Shown: piece after piece, positions 43,538-57,263 of the stretch
How the letters are laid out: each line of letters starts with the position of its first letter
Numbering within the stretch: position 1 is the stretch's first letter
NCBI RefSeq assembly: GCF_006494655.1
Contig: NZ_VHIM01000002.1
Coordinates: 372,001-436,000, forward strand
DNA from: Arthrobacter agilis
GTDB lineage: Bacteria; Actinomycetota; Actinomycetes; Actinomycetales; Micrococcaceae
Direction: 5' to 3'
DNA length: 64,000 bases
Translations under genes and position numbers: made by a program
Notes under the pieces: model-generated
What the model saw: only the letters and a program-made list of their open reading frames with translations
The model's database searches: none
Told to the model about the DNA's origin: nothing

Positions 43538-46500
43538 TCACTGTCGCGACGAGCGTGGCGCAGGCATGACAGCCACCTGGACATCCTGCACGCCCTGGGG
43601 TGTACAGGCGACCCCGCGTCCGGCGATACCCGTCGGTTCGACGTCGAGCCTGACTCCGAAGAAGTCCCCGTCGGTCGGCGAGGTGGGCGACAGGACGAAT
43701 CCGCGCGCGAAGCTGCGCGCCTGGAGTGCCAGGGGGACACGGGCCATGAGTGACGGCCCCGGGCGGGCTGCTGCAATGACCGCCGCGCCGTGGGCCACGA
43801 GGCCGGACAGTACCTGCTGCACATCCATCGGCAGGTCGTCGGTGTCGTCCACGAGGACCAGGCAGGTGCCGTCTCCGACGGCACTCCACTCGACGTCGAC
43901 GCTGCGCCAGTACTGAACCTGCTCCCGCAGCGTGGAGCCGGACGGCGCCGGCAGGATCCGGAGGTCGCCCGGCAGACGCGATGCCGCGTCGTGCAGGACG
44001 CGGAGCGCGTTCGTCCTGCCGGTCGAGGCCTGTCCGAGGATCAGGAAGCTCTCGCCGTCACGGGCGACGATGCTGTAGGGGCTGAGCTCGTCCCCGTGGA
44101 CCCCGAGGGCGAGCTCGACTCCCGAGCTCCGCGCGATCGGCCGTCCGGCGCGTCGGCGAAGGTCCCCGATGGTCAGCAGGGTCGGCAGCGGGTGGACGGG
44201 GAAGGGCGGATTGATCGGTGGTCGAGGGGGACGGGCCGGCGGTGGTGCGGCCAGGACCAGTTGGCAGATGTTGTCACCGAGAGCGCCCGTGATGCGGCCC
44301 TGCGCGAAGCCCCGGCCGGCAGAAGCCGCGACCGGCGGCATCTTCGGCCACGTCAGCGTGGTCTCCTGGTGAGCGCCGAGCGGAAGGTAGATCCTGTTGG
44401 GCAGCAGGGAGAAGAAGCGGGATGCCGTGATCTCCCGTTCCCCGCTGAGCAGGACGGTGACGCCGCACCGCGAACCGTCCCGCAGGAGGGTGTGCAGATC
44501 CTCCTCGGCGCGGGCGAGACGGCCCTGACGGAAGCTGCCGGCCCACCGTCCCCATCCGGTGACTGCGAGCACGATGCTGTGCCCGGTTGCCGACCCGACC
44601 GGCAGGGCGGAGAGGCGTTCGAGGACCCGGGCAGCCCGCCTGGTCTCGTGGTGGGCAACATACGCGCCGACCTGTGGCTCCCCGCCGCGCTGCCCGAGTG
44701 ACCCGTCGCCGTCGAGCAGATAGAGATGGAGATCGGGGTCGGCCTCGGTCAGGGCTGCCGTAGCCGCAGCCATCGCCTCCACAGCCCCGCTTCCCGGCAG
44801 CCCGACGAAGGCGAGGTGGGAGTGGTCGGCAGGGTGCCAGACGAGCCGTCGTTGGTCCTGGCGGTCCGGGGCATCGATGACTCCGAGACCGACGGGCGGG
44901 GGGCCGCCGGCGGATCCCGGCTCGGACATGCCGCGGGGCTGGCCGGCCTCGGTCCGATGCGCCATGTCCGGGAAGGTCCGGCAGTCCTCGGTCGACAGGA
45001 CGGCAGGGAGCGGCTGGAGGACGGGGCAGTGGGGGCGCGGTGTCGATCGGTCGCGGGCCAGGTCCGAGAGGTTCGCCGCCACCCGCCGAAAAATGCCGTC
45101 GGCGTGCATCGGATCCGGTGTTGCCCCGGGCAGGGTCGTGGGGCCGTCCGGACCGGCCGACCCTTGTTCGTGTGTTGTCGAAACGGGAGCAGCTGTCCTC
45201 TCTGCATCGACACGGGCAGGTCCGCCACCCAGGTACTCGCGCAGATCCATCCAGCCGGCGGGGTGGTCGATCGGGGGTGCCTCGGTCGATGAGGCCACCT
45301 GGAAGGCGATCGGAGGGTCCGAGCCCCTGCGGAAGAAGGCTCGACCGGGTGTTCCGACCGGTAGGTCGGATGCGACAGCCGAGCCGAGGAGGTCCTGTGA
45401 CTCCAGGGCCGTCTGCACGCGCAGCAGGATGCTCGAGGTGACGTTGGAGCGCAGGTCGGGCGTGACCGCGCCCTGTGCTCTCTGCGTGGCCAGGACGAGG
45501 TGGACGCCCAGCGACCTGCCCAGCGCAGCGATCCTGGCGAGATCGGTGACGGCCGTCGCGACGTCGTCGATCAGGGCCCGGAACTCGTCGATGACCACCA
45601 CGAGTCGTGGCGGGCAAAGGGCCGGGCAGGTGCGCCGCAGTTCGTCGAGGTCAGCGGCTCCGTTGTCGGCGCACAGGGCCTCGCGCCGACGCAGTTCGGC
45701 CCGCAGGGAGACGAGCGCCCGGGCCGTCGATTCCGACGACAGGTCGCTCAGGCTGCCGACACAGTGGGGGAGGGAGGTCAGGACGCCCAGACCGGCCCCG
45801 CCCTTGTAGTCGATGAGCAGGAGGGTCAGATTGTCGGGCGGCTGGTTCAGCGCCAGTCCGAGGACGAGGGTCCTCAGGAGCTCGGATTTCCCCGAGCCGG
45901 TCGTTCCTGCCACCAGGAGGTGCGGACCGTCCGTCACGAGGTCGATCGACAGGGTCCCGGCCGCTGACACGCCGAGGTCGCTCAGGAGATGACCGGGGTC
46001 GGCAGTGTCCCAGCGGGTGGGAATCCTGTCCCGGAGTACGTCAGGATTCAGGTGCGGGGTCCACACGGATGCCCTGACCGGCAGGCTCCTCGTCAGCCCG
46101 GGGGCCGTTCGCTCGTTGTAGCGAGCTGCCGTTCGATGGTCTGCGGAGCGGCCGAGCGCGCGTGCTGCCCAGTCGAAGACGCGTGCCGAGACGCCGTCGG
46201 GTTCGACGTCGAACGAGCGAGCGCCGAGCACGGCGCTCGCCCTGCCGTCGGTCCGGAGCAGGATGTGGTCACCGGTCGGGCAGGGCGTGTCCTCGGACTC
46301 AGGGCAGCCGCTGCCTTCCGGTACGACGCCGATCGTGAAAACCGGGGCGGACGCGTCGATAGCAGGCAGTCCAGCCGAGCATCGGAGGACGAGCACGGGT
46401 TCACCCGATCGTGTCAGGTCGAGCAGGACGCGAGGATCATGGGTGATCCGCACGTGGGGGAGGAACCGTGCCTGATGCGGGACGTCGTCGAGGGTCGCCC

Positions 46501-47659
46501 AGCAGACGACGCGAAGGGGCGGTGAGTTCGGATGGGAGAGCTGGAGCAGGATGGCCCGGACAAGAGCCTGCGCCGCCTCCGGGTTGCCGGTGATCGTGAA
46601 GGTGCGCCCGTCCGCGCCCGGACCCTGGACGGGTACCAGGAAGGGTGAGTCGCGCAGGTTCGGCACGGCGAAGGGGGGACGAGCGCGCTCCACGAGGAGG
46701 TTCGCGGGCTGATGGGCCGTACCCAGCCTCAGGAGATGACGTGGCGTGCGTGGGTCCGGCGGGCCCGTGGCCGGCACGGACGGGCGGCCGGGCTCAGTAG
46801 CGCGCACCGCGTCGAGCACCGTCTGTCCCGCGTCCGGGACGGCACGCGTCCTGCGGCCGTGGTCCCGCAGCACGGCGTCGCGCATCACTTCCTCGAACGC
46901 GGCCGACGCCCTGCGGTACGTGATGAGCGGTATGAGACCGGTGACTGCGGACAGCGCACTGAATGCAAGGAAGAACCACATGCCTGTGGTCAAGGCCAGC
47001 ACCACACCCAGGACGAGTGGGAGGAAGGCCGTCAGGGTGAGGACTCCCGGTGGTTTCCCGGGCGCGGCTCCCACGGTGATGGGCTCGAGGGCGTCCTCGG
47101 GGTCCGGCCGCCACGGGTCGCCATCCATCAGATCGATACTGCACCGACTCGTACCCAGCCGGATCCGGGACGCCACGGTGAGCTGCGCCCTGGTGATGCA
47201 CTCCTCATCCACGAAGCTTCCGTTGACCGAGCCGACGTCCTCGAGGAGTATCGAGTCCTTCGTCACGGTCAGGTGCGCCTGTCGCCGGGAGACGCAGGGA
47301 TCGGAGAGCGTGATGTCGTTCGCCGTGCGCCCGATGGTGTACGTACCGCGCCGCAGGGGCACCACCTGCCCGGCATCCGGCCCGGACCGCACTACGAAGA
47401 CGAGATGCGACGGGGCGGGCGCGGGGAGCACGGTGCCGGCCGCCCCGCACGTGATCACCGACCCCTGGGCAACGGATGAGGAGTCGGGCGCGATGATCGT
47501 GAGGGAAACCCCGCCGATCATGAACGGACGGGGGTAGCCAGCAGCCTCGAGCCGCTCGGCCAGGAGGGCGCCGGTCGGCAGGGCTGTCGTGTCGATCACG
47601 ATCTCACGGGAAGGAGCGCTCGAAGGAGGAGCGAAGACGAGGGTGACATGCAGGTCCAC
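43538..47659 (-). CDS. FHA-domain FtsK/SpoIIIE ATPase (EccC-like)
   Basis: This 1373-residue protein resembles the motor of type VII secretion systems. Residues 84-178 form an FHA domain (TYTIGRTANDITLSD, SRRQAH, DVGSVNGS), which binds phosphothreonine. Two membrane helices at about 206-247 follow, then three ATPase domains. The first is canonical, with Walker A GTTGSGKSE near residue 590, DYKGGAGL and Walker B VVVIDEF. The second (VGLPGSGAVEA) and third (GQASTGRTNA) have lost the P-loop lysine. The GTG at 47659 has GGAGG six bases upstream; an in-frame TTG further out is less likely. No WXG100, EccB, EccD or EccE gene is visible nearby. Confidence 0.88.
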   Translation of the reverse strand: MDLHVTLVFAPPSSAPSREIVIDTTALPTGALLAERLEAAGYPRPFMIGGVSLTIIAPDSSSVAQGSVITCGAAGTVLPAPAPSHLVFVVRSGPDAGQVVPLRRGTYTIGRTANDITLSDPCVSRRQAHLTVTKDSILLEDVGSVNGSFVDEECITRAQLTVASRIRLGTSRCSIDLMDGDPWRPDPEDALEPITVGAAPGKPPGVLTLTAFLPLVLGVVLALTTGMWFFLAFSALSAVTGLIPLITYRRASAAFEEVMRDAVLRDHGRRTRAVPDAGQTVLDAVRATEPGRPSVPATGPPDPRTPRHLLRLGTAHQPANLLVERARPPFAVPNLRDSPFLVPVQGPGADGRTFTITGNPEAAQALVRAILLQLSHPNSPPLRVVCWATLDDVPHQARFLPHVRITHDPRVLLDLTRSGEPVLVLRCSAGLPAIDASAPVFTIGVVPEGSGCPESEDTPCPTGDHILLRTDGRASAVLGARSFDVEPDGVSARVFDWAARALGRSADHRTAARYNERTAPGLTRSLPVRASVWTPHLNPDVLRDRIPTRWDTADPGHLLSDLGVSAAGTLSIDLVTDGPHLLVAGTTGSGKSELLRTLVLGLALNQPPDNLTLLLIDYKGGAGLGVLTSLPHCVGSLSDLSSESTARALVSLRAELRRREALCADNGAADLDELRRTCPALCPPRLVVVIDEFRALIDDVATAVTDLARIAALGRSLGVHLVLATQRAQGAVTPDLRSNVTSSILLRVQTALESQDLLGSAVASDLPVGTPGRAFFRRGSDPPIAFQVASSTEAPPIDHPAGWMDLREYLGGGPARVDAERTAAPVSTTHEQGSAGPDGPTTLPGATPDPMHADGIFRRVAANLSDLARDRSTPRPHCPVLQPLPAVLSTEDCRTFPDMAHRTEAGQPRGMSEPGSAGGPPPVGLGVIDAPDRQDQRRLVWHPADHSHLAFVGLPGSGAVEAMAAATAALTEADPDLHLYLLDGDGSLGQRGGEPQVGAYVAHHETRRAARVLERLSALPVGSATGHSIVLAVTGWGRWAGSFRQGRLARAEEDLHTLLRDGSRCGVTVLLSGEREITASRFFSLLPNRIYLPLGAHQETTLTWPKMPPVAASAGRGFAQGRITGALGDNICQLVLAAPPPARPPRPPINPPFPVHPLPTLLTIGDLRRRAGRPIARSSGVELALGVHGDELSPYSIVARDGESFLILGQASTGRTNALRVLHDAASRLPGDLRILPAPSGSTLREQVQYWRSVDVEWSAVGDGTCLVLVDDTDDLPMDVQQVLSGLVAHGAAVIAAARPGPSLMARVPLALQARSFARGFVLSPTSPTDGDFFGVRLDVEPTGIAGRGVACTPQGVQDVQVAVMPAPRSSRQ

Positions 47660-51179
<3,520 letters not shown>

Positions 51180-51208
<29 letters not shown>

Positions 51209-52103
51209 GGTGTCCAGCGCCGAACTGGTGACCCCAGGCTTCGGAGGTGGTCTACGCGATGTCCTCAGGTCGCGCTATCTCCTGCGGCTCCTGGTGGCGA
51301 AGGAGCTCAAGGTGCGGTACCGGGGGTCTGTTCTCGGTCTCCTCTGGTCATACGTCAAACCGGGCGTGCAGTTCGTGGTCTTCTGGTTCGCACTCGGAAT
51401 CTTCCTCGGCATGAACCGCAACACGGAGAACTACCCGATCTACCTGTTCTCCGGGATCGTGCTCATCAACTACTTCAATGAGGCGCTGGGGAACGCGGCA
51501 CGGTCGATCGTCGGCAACGGAGGCTTGATCAAGAAGATCTATCTTCCGCGCGAATTGTTCCCGGTCGCTTCCGTCTGGGTCTCGGCCGTGCACTTCGTGC
51601 CGCAACTCCTCGTCCTGCTGGTCGCATGCTTCATCGGTGGCTGGTCGCCCGGCCCGGTGCAGATCGCCGCTGCTGTTGCCGGGTTCGCGATCGTCACGAT
51701 GCTCGCTGTCGGTCTGGGGCTCTTCTTCGGTGCCGCCAACGTCTACTTCCGCGACTCGGAGAACTTCGTCGACATGCTGCTGATGATCGCCACCTGGGCC
51801 TCGCCTGTCCTCTACTCATGGACGATGGTGCGCGACGGACTCTTCGATGCTTTCGGGAGCGGTCCGGGCGAAGTGCTCCACACGGTCTACCAGACGAACC
51901 CACTGACCATCGCCGTCGAACTGTTCCACTTCGCCTTCTGGATGCCGACGACGAGCATGCCGCGTACGGATCCCCTCTTAGCCGTCCCCCCGAATCTATT
52001 GGACATCTGGACGCCGATCGGACTCGGGATCGCCCTCGCCGTGATCTTGGGGGGCCAGCTGACTTTCCGGCGCCTCGAAGGCCGATTCGCTCAGGAGCTG
52101 TGA
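51180..52103 (+). CDS. Polysaccharide ABC exporter, permease (Wzm-like)
   Basis: This 307-residue ABC-2 permease has six membrane helices and the family's N-terminal motif LLVAKELKVRYRGSVLGLLWSYVKP. Such permeases move lipid-linked polysaccharide to the cell surface. The TTG start lies inside glfT2 and is supported by GGAGG with ideal seven-base spacing (51168-51172). A GTG at 51210 with AAGG is the alternative. The ATPase gene starts one base after the stop. Mycobacterial homologues (Rv3783) are linked to galactan export. Confidence 0.92.
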
Positions 52104-52104
52104 C

Positions 52105-52836
52105 ATGGTTGTTGCCGTCGACGTGCAGTCGATCTCGAAGCAGTTCGTCCTTCGACACACGCGGTCCATCAAGGAGGCGTTCGTGTGGATCGTGAAGGGG
52201 CGGAAGGGCGATCTCTCGCAGAAGTTCCATGCGCTCGATGGCGTCTCGCTCCAGGTGGAGCAGGGGGAGTCGGTGGCACTGCTGGGCCTCAACGGTTCGG
52301 GCAAGTCCACGCTCCTGAAACACATCTCCGGGGTCATGCTCCCCGACAGCGGCACAGTGCGGACCCGCGGGAGAGTCGCAGGGCTCATCGAGGTCGGTGC
52401 CGGGTTCCATCCGGATCTCAGCGGTCGTGACAACGTCTACCTCAATGGCGCCATCCTGGGGATGTCCGAGGAACAGATCAACGAGCGCTTCGAGAGCATC
52501 CTCGACTTCTCGGAGATCGGACAGTTCATCGACACCGAGGTGAAGTTCTACTCCTCCGGCATGTACCTGCGGCTTGCGTTCTCCGTCGCGATCCACACGG
52601 ACCCCGAGATCTTCCTCATCGACGAGATCCTCGCCGTGGGTGACGAGCCCTTTCAGAAGAAATGCCTGGCCAAGATCAAGGAATTGGGCGATGCAGGAAA
52701 GACCCTCATCGTGGTGAGTCACGACCTCGACCTCGTTTCGAAGGTCTGTCGTCGGGGCGTCTTGCTCGAGCACGGCCGCATAGTCATGGATGGTGACGTG
52801 GCTGACGCGGTGGAGACCCTCAGGAATCGACATTAG
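52105..52836 (+). CDS. Polysaccharide ABC exporter, ATP-binding protein (Wzt-like)
   Basis: This 243-residue ATPase powers the adjacent permease. Walker A is GLNGSGKST, the signature is YSSGMYLRLAFS (replacing LSGGQ, as in this subfamily), Walker B is EIFLIDEILAVGD, and the H-loop is VVSHDLD. EVGAGFHPDLSGRDNVYLNG is the family's characteristic insert. There is no C-terminal carbohydrate-binding domain, so like RfbE of galactan exporters it probably does not select chain-end caps. The start lies one base after the permease gene. Confidence 0.93.
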   Translation: MVVAVDVQSISKQFVLRHTRSIKEAFVWIVKGRKGDLSQKFHALDGVSLQVEQGESVALLGLNGSGKSTLLKHISGVMLPDSGTVRTRGRVAGLIEVGAGFHPDLSGRDNVYLNGAILGMSEEQINERFESILDFSEIGQFIDTEVKFYSSGMYLRLAFSVAIHTDPEIFLIDEILAVGDEPFQKKCLAKIKELGDAGKTLIVVSHDLDLVSKVCRRGVLLEHGRIVMDGDVADAVETLRNRH

Positions 52837-52872
52837 GTCCTACGGTTTGGAGCGAAGAGAGGGATTGTTGAT

Positions 52873-54915
52873 ATGAGTTGGGGTGATGCGTTCCCAATCG
52901 CCCTCGCGACGATCGCCTGCTTCTTCCTGCCGGGAATGGTCATCGCCCTGCTCGCTGGTGTACGCGGCCTGGGTGTGGCAGCGCTTGCACCTGCGCTCTC
53001 TCTCGGCATCGCAGGGGTCGGCGCAGTGGTCCTCAGCGTCCTCGGCCTCCGATGGAGCCTGGCGAGCTATCTCGGATTCGCTACCGCTGTCGCGCTTGCG
53101 CTGTCGATTCTCGTCAGCAGGAAGGCAGCCGGACGTTTCTTCGCCGCGGAACCCGAAGCGCGTGCCCTGTCCATCAGAGGTAGTCGCGGAGTGCTGGCCG
53201 CGCGATCGTCGAGAGCGCTTCCGTCGATCCTGGCGCCGGTGGGTGGTGTCGTGGCGGCCGGCCTCATCAGTCTCGGGCCCCTCCAGGAGGGCATGGGCCG
53301 CGTGGATCTTCCCGCTCTCACCTGGGACTCCATCCACCATCACAGCGCCATCCGCTACATCACCGACTTGGGGGACGGCTCAAGCCTGAACCTGGGAGGT
53401 GTCGCGTCGAACAACGACGCCGCGCGGTTCTATCCGGGCGCCTGGCACGACCTGGTGAGTCTTACCGTTGGTTCTTTCCCCATATCCGCCAGCATCAACG
53501 TGGCTGCGCTGACCATGGCGTGCCTGATCTGGCCCTTGTCGGTCGCCTACCTTGCGCGCATCGCCTTCCCGACTCTGGTGTGGATGCCACTCCTCGCGCC
53601 GATCGTCGCCACAGGCTTCGTTGCTTTCCCCGCGCGCATGATTTCCTATGGCACGATCTGGCCGGCGGCGATGGGTACTGCGATCGTCCCCGCGCTCATC
53701 GCGCTGGTGCTGGTGATCACGGCGCCAGGAACACGACCCTCAGCACGTTTCCGTCTCGCTCTGCTTTTACTCGTCGGACTGGCAGGAGCGACTCTCTGCC
53801 ATCCGACCGCAACAGTCGCCGTAGCGTACCTCTGCCTGCCTTTTATCGTCGTCCGCTACTATGGCGTGCTGCGACAGTGTCTGCGTCGGCGTAGGCGCCT
53901 CACTGCTGGAGCTTTGATCGCGGTGCCCCTGTTCGTCAGCGCACTGGCCGCGGTTGTTGTCATGACTGTGCCTGCAGTCCGCACCGTCTTCTTCTTCCGC
54001 ACGACCCCGGTCGGCCCTGCGACTGACGCGGTCGGTGCTGCCATCTTCGACACGATGCTCGCGCCGCTGGGGCATGGCAATACCGAGCCTTTTTGGCTGG
54101 GCGGCGTGCTGGCGATCGCCGGACTGATCACTACACTCGTGAGCCGCGAGTACCGCTGGATATCGGCGGGCTGGATCATCACTGTCGTGCTGTACGTCGT
54201 TGCTGCGGGTGAGGAGACGATGCTGCGTCCTCTGGTCGGCCTGTGGTATTCGGACCCTGTGCGAGTAGGAGGCCTCGTTCCGCTTTTCACGTCATTACTG
54301 GCGTCCTACGCGGTGCTGAAGGCCATCGTCGTGCTCCTCGGGTGGATCCCATTCCCATCACGAGTGAAGGAGGAGATGGTTGTCGCTTCATCGCTGGTCG
54401 TGCTGATCGGCGTCATGGCTGCCGTCTATCCCATGACGGACGAGCTAAGAGCGGACGAGAAGTCCGGTCGGCTTGCCGCTGATTACTGGGAGCATCTCGA
54501 ATGGGACGGCGGCATTGCGAGCCTCGATGAGCTCGAGTTCATCGAGCGTCTGGCAGAGGAGCTGCCTGATGATGCCGTGGTGCTGGGAGACCCGACGTCG
54601 GGCGCAGCCCTCGTCTACTCCTTGGCGGGGAAAGATACCGTCTTCAGGACCATGGCTGGAACATGGGAGGACGACGCAAAGTATCTCGCGAGGAATTTCA
54701 ACCATATCGACTCGGATCCGCGCGTCTGTCAATTGATCGAACGCTTCGGCGTCACCCACTTCTACGACGATGACCATAGGTATCTGCCGGACATCATTCA
54801 CCGTAAGGACATGGGCGGTTTGACGGCGGCGGGGGTCGACCCGGCTGACCTCGATCTCGTCGACAGTAGCGGTGACGGTGCAAAGATCTTCGCCATCGAG
54901 GCCTGCGGGCAGTGA
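52873..54915 (+). CDS. Large polytopic membrane protein, DUF6541/GT-C-like
   Basis: This 680-residue protein has about 12 membrane helices in the first 530 residues and a soluble extracytoplasmic tail (VVLGDPTSGAALVYSLAGKD, ERFGVTHFYDDDH). The arrangement resembles GT-C glycosyltransferases that use polyprenyl-phosphate sugars, and the DUF6541 group of actinobacterial surface-polysaccharide loci. The early loop has two acidic residues (VDLPALTWDSIHHHSAIRY). Sequence and codon use are visibly less GC-rich than in flanking genes. The donor sugar is unknown. It starts 36 bases after the ABC ATPase gene. Confidence 0.7.
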   Translation: MSWGDAFPIALATIACFFLPGMVIALLAGVRGLGVAALAPALSLGIAGVGAVVLSVLGLRWSLASYLGFATAVALALSILVSRKAAGRFFAAEPEARALSIRGSRGVLAARSSRALPSILAPVGGVVAAGLISLGPLQEGMGRVDLPALTWDSIHHHSAIRYITDLGDGSSLNLGGVASNNDAARFYPGAWHDLVSLTVGSFPISASINVAALTMACLIWPLSVAYLARIAFPTLVWMPLLAPIVATGFVAFPARMISYGTIWPAAMGTAIVPALIALVLVITAPGTRPSARFRLALLLLVGLAGATLCHPTATVAVAYLCLPFIVVRYYGVLRQCLRRRRRLTAGALIAVPLFVSALAAVVVMTVPAVRTVFFFRTTPVGPATDAVGAAIFDTMLAPLGHGNTEPFWLGGVLAIAGLITTLVSREYRWISAGWIITVVLYVVAAGEETMLRPLVGLWYSDPVRVGGLVPLFTSLLASYAVLKAIVVLLGWIPFPSRVKEEMVVASSLVVLIGVMAAVYPMTDELRADEKSGRLAADYWEHLEWDGGIASLDELEFIERLAEELPDDAVVLGDPTSGAALVYSLAGKDTVFRTMAGTWEDDAKYLARNFNHIDSDPRVCQLIERFGVTHFYDDDHRYLPDIIHRKDMGGLTAAGVDPADLDLVDSSGDGAKIFAIEACGQ

Positions 54916-55036
54916 GAACACTGGCGCGGTGTGGCGCAGCGAGTGCCGAGCGTCGTGAAAGCGCTACGGCGACTGGCTATAAGCTTGATCGGGACAACCC
55001 GCGATGAGCGGAGCTCGCGTATGAAGAAGGTGTTAC

Positions 55037-56326
55037 TTGAAGATCGCTGTGATTGCACTCGGCAAGATCGGTCTCCCCTTGGCAGTGCAATTCGCCTCGA
55101 AAGGCCACGACGTGGTCGGTGTCGATGTGAACCCGACCATCGTGGCCGCCGTCAATGAAGGAACCGAACCCTTCCCCGGGGAGGCTCACCTCCAGGAGAA
55201 GCTGTCGGAGCTCGTGCCGGCGGGAAAGCTCCGAGCGACCACGGAGTATTCCGAGGCCGTACCCGGCGCGGACGCCGTCGTCCTTGTTGTTCCGCTCTTC
55301 GTCGATACCGAGGCCAAGCCCGACTTCGGGTGGATGGATGCAGCCACTACCGAACTGGCGCAGCATCTCACCCCCGGCACACTGGTGTCCTATGAGACGA
55401 CCCTCCCTGTCGGCACCACCCGCGATCGGTGGAAGCCTGCTCTCGAGGCCGGCAGCGGCCTCGTCGAGGGAACGGACTTCCACCTGGTGTTCTCCCCCGA
55501 GCGGGTGCTCACGGGGCGCGTCTTCGAGGACCTGCGCAAGTATCCGAAGCTCGTGGGAGGACTCTCCCCTGCCGGGGCCAAGGCTGCGATCGACTTCTAC
55601 GAGGCAGTCCTCGACTTCGACGATCGGCCTGACCTGGAGCGAGGCAACGGCGTGTGGGACCTCGGTTCTGCCGAGGCGTCGGAACTGGCGAAGCTGGCCG
55701 AGACGACCTACCGGGACGTCAACATCGGTCTCGCCAATCAGTTCGCGCGCTACGCCTCTACCGTCAACATCGACATCTACCAGGTGATCGACGCGTCCAA
55801 CTCCCAGCCATTCAGTCACATCCATCAGCCGGGCATCGCCGTCGGTGGACACTGCATCCCCGTGTACCCGCGCCTCTATCTGTGGAATGATCCGGCGGCC
55901 ACTGTCGTCAGGGCAGCGAGGGAAGCCAACGCAGGGATGCCGGACTACACCATCGGCCTCCTCGAGGGCGCATACGGGCCCCTCGACCGGGCGCGCGTGG
56001 TGGTGCTCGGTGCGGCGTACCGCGGGGGCGTCAAGGAGACGGCATTCTCCGGTGTTTTCGCCGCCGTCGAATCGCTGGCGTCCCGGGGCGCAGTTCCGCT
56101 GGTCCATGATCCGATGTACACGGACGAGGAACTCGAGAAGTTCGGATTCACGCCATATCATCTCGGAGAGCCGGCGGATGCCGCCGTGGTGCAGGCGGAT
56201 CATGCGGAGTACGTGAATCTTTCTCCGGCAGACCTGCCCGGAATCACAGCATTCATCGACGGGCGCCGCGTCAGCAGCGCCGACCGATGGCACGGCGTGA
56301 CCTACCGCGTGATCGGCAAGGCCTAG
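55037..56326 (+). CDS. UDP-sugar 6-dehydrogenase (WbpA/WecC type)
   Basis: This 429-residue NAD-dependent dehydrogenase oxidises the 6-hydroxyl of a UDP-N-acetylhexosamine to a carboxylate. The N-terminal Rossmann pattern is MKIAVIALGKIGLPLAVQFA. The central SETxxxGTT-type block reads YETTLPVGTTRDRW, and the catalytic cysteine lies in GGHCIPVYPRLYLW. The C-terminal UDP-binding domain includes GAAYRGGVKE. The GGHCIP form is that of UDP-GlcNAc and UDP-ManNAc dehydrogenases. Given the Wbp-type genes downstream, it probably makes UDP-GlcNAcA. The start is TTG; 121 bases precede it. Confidence 0.9.
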   Translation: MKIAVIALGKIGLPLAVQFASKGHDVVGVDVNPTIVAAVNEGTEPFPGEAHLQEKLSELVPAGKLRATTEYSEAVPGADAVVLVVPLFVDTEAKPDFGWMDAATTELAQHLTPGTLVSYETTLPVGTTRDRWKPALEAGSGLVEGTDFHLVFSPERVLTGRVFEDLRKYPKLVGGLSPAGAKAAIDFYEAVLDFDDRPDLERGNGVWDLGSAEASELAKLAETTYRDVNIGLANQFARYASTVNIDIYQVIDASNSQPFSHIHQPGIAVGGHCIPVYPRLYLWNDPAATVVRAAREANAGMPDYTIGLLEGAYGPLDRARVVVLGAAYRGGVKETAFSGVFAAVESLASRGAVPLVHDPMYTDEELEKFGFTPYHLGEPADAAVVQADHAEYVNLSPADLPGITAFIDGRRVSSADRWHGVTYRVIGKA

Positions 56327-56327
56327 C

Positions 56328-57263
56328 GTGACGTCGAGCATGCGGATAGCAGCCATTGTGCCCTGCCACAATGAAGCAGGGGCCATAGGAAAAGTCGTGC
56401 GTGAGCTTCAGGCCGCTGTTCCAGCGGCAGAAGTCTACGTCTATGACAATCGCAGCGATGACAATACTGCTGACGTGGCGCGGGCCGCTGGAGCGATCGT
56501 GCGGTTCGAAGAGAGAAAAGGCAAGGGCAATGTCGTCCGGCGAGCGTTCGCCGACATCGATGCCGACGTCTACCTCCTCATTGACGGAGACGACACCTAC
56601 GACGCAGCTGCTGCGCCGCAGCTCATCGAGAAGTTGCTCGAGGGACCCTACGATCAGGTGACGGGAGTGCGCAGGCCGGAATCGGATGCTGCCTACCGAT
56701 CCGGCCATGCTCTGGGCAATCGATTCTTCAACGGCATCGTCGGCATGATCTTCGCCTACAGGGTCGACGACATGTTGAGCGGATACCGCGTTTTCTCGAA
56801 GCGCTTCGTGCGGTCGTTTCCCGCGCTCTCGCGCGGTTTCGAGATCGAGACCGAACTGACGGTCCACAGCATCAGTGCACGTATCCCACAGGCACAGCTG
56901 TCCGTAGGGTTCCGCGACCGCGCGGAAGGCACCGAAAGCAAACTGAGGACCTATCATGACGGCCAGCGGATCCTGCGCACAGTTCTCAAACTCGCCCTTC
57001 ACGAAAGACCTGTCCAGGCCTACGGGATGATCGCCGCCCTGCTCGCGGCCGTCGCGTTGATCCTCGGCGTCCCGATCGTCGTCGAGTTCATCAGCACCGG
57101 CCTCGTTCCCCGACTTCCGACTGCCCTCCTGGCCTCCTCGCTCATGATCCTCTCCGGGCTCGCACTCATCGTCGGCATGCTCATGGACGTCCTGCGAAAG
57201 ATCCGGGATGAGAGCTCCCGCCTGGCGTACCTCTCCTGGGAAGTGGTCGGTCATGTCCGTTGA
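56328..57263 (+). CDS. Glycosyltransferase family 2 with C-terminal membrane helices
   Basis: This 311-residue enzyme resembles dolichol-phosphate-mannose synthases and GtrB/ArnC-type transferases, which load a sugar on polyprenyl phosphate. Motifs are IVPCHNEAGAIGKVV, YDNRSDDNTADVA, the metal-binding LLIDGDDTYD and SGYRVFSKRFVRSFP. Two membrane helices lie at about residues 225-290. It could provide the lipid-linked donor for the GT-C-like membrane proteins on either side. The GTG start is one base after the dehydrogenase stop, and the gene overlaps the next by 11 bases. Confidence 0.88.
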   Translation: MTSSMRIAAIVPCHNEAGAIGKVVRELQAAVPAAEVYVYDNRSDDNTADVARAAGAIVRFEERKGKGNVVRRAFADIDADVYLLIDGDDTYDAAAAPQLIEKLLEGPYDQVTGVRRPESDAAYRSGHALGNRFFNGIVGMIFAYRVDDMLSGYRVFSKRFVRSFPALSRGFEIETELTVHSISARIPQAQLSVGFRDRAEGTESKLRTYHDGQRILRTVLKLALHERPVQAYGMIAALLAAVALILGVPIVVEFISTGLVPRLPTALLASSLMILSGLALIVGMLMDVLRKIRDESSRLAYLSWEVVGHVR

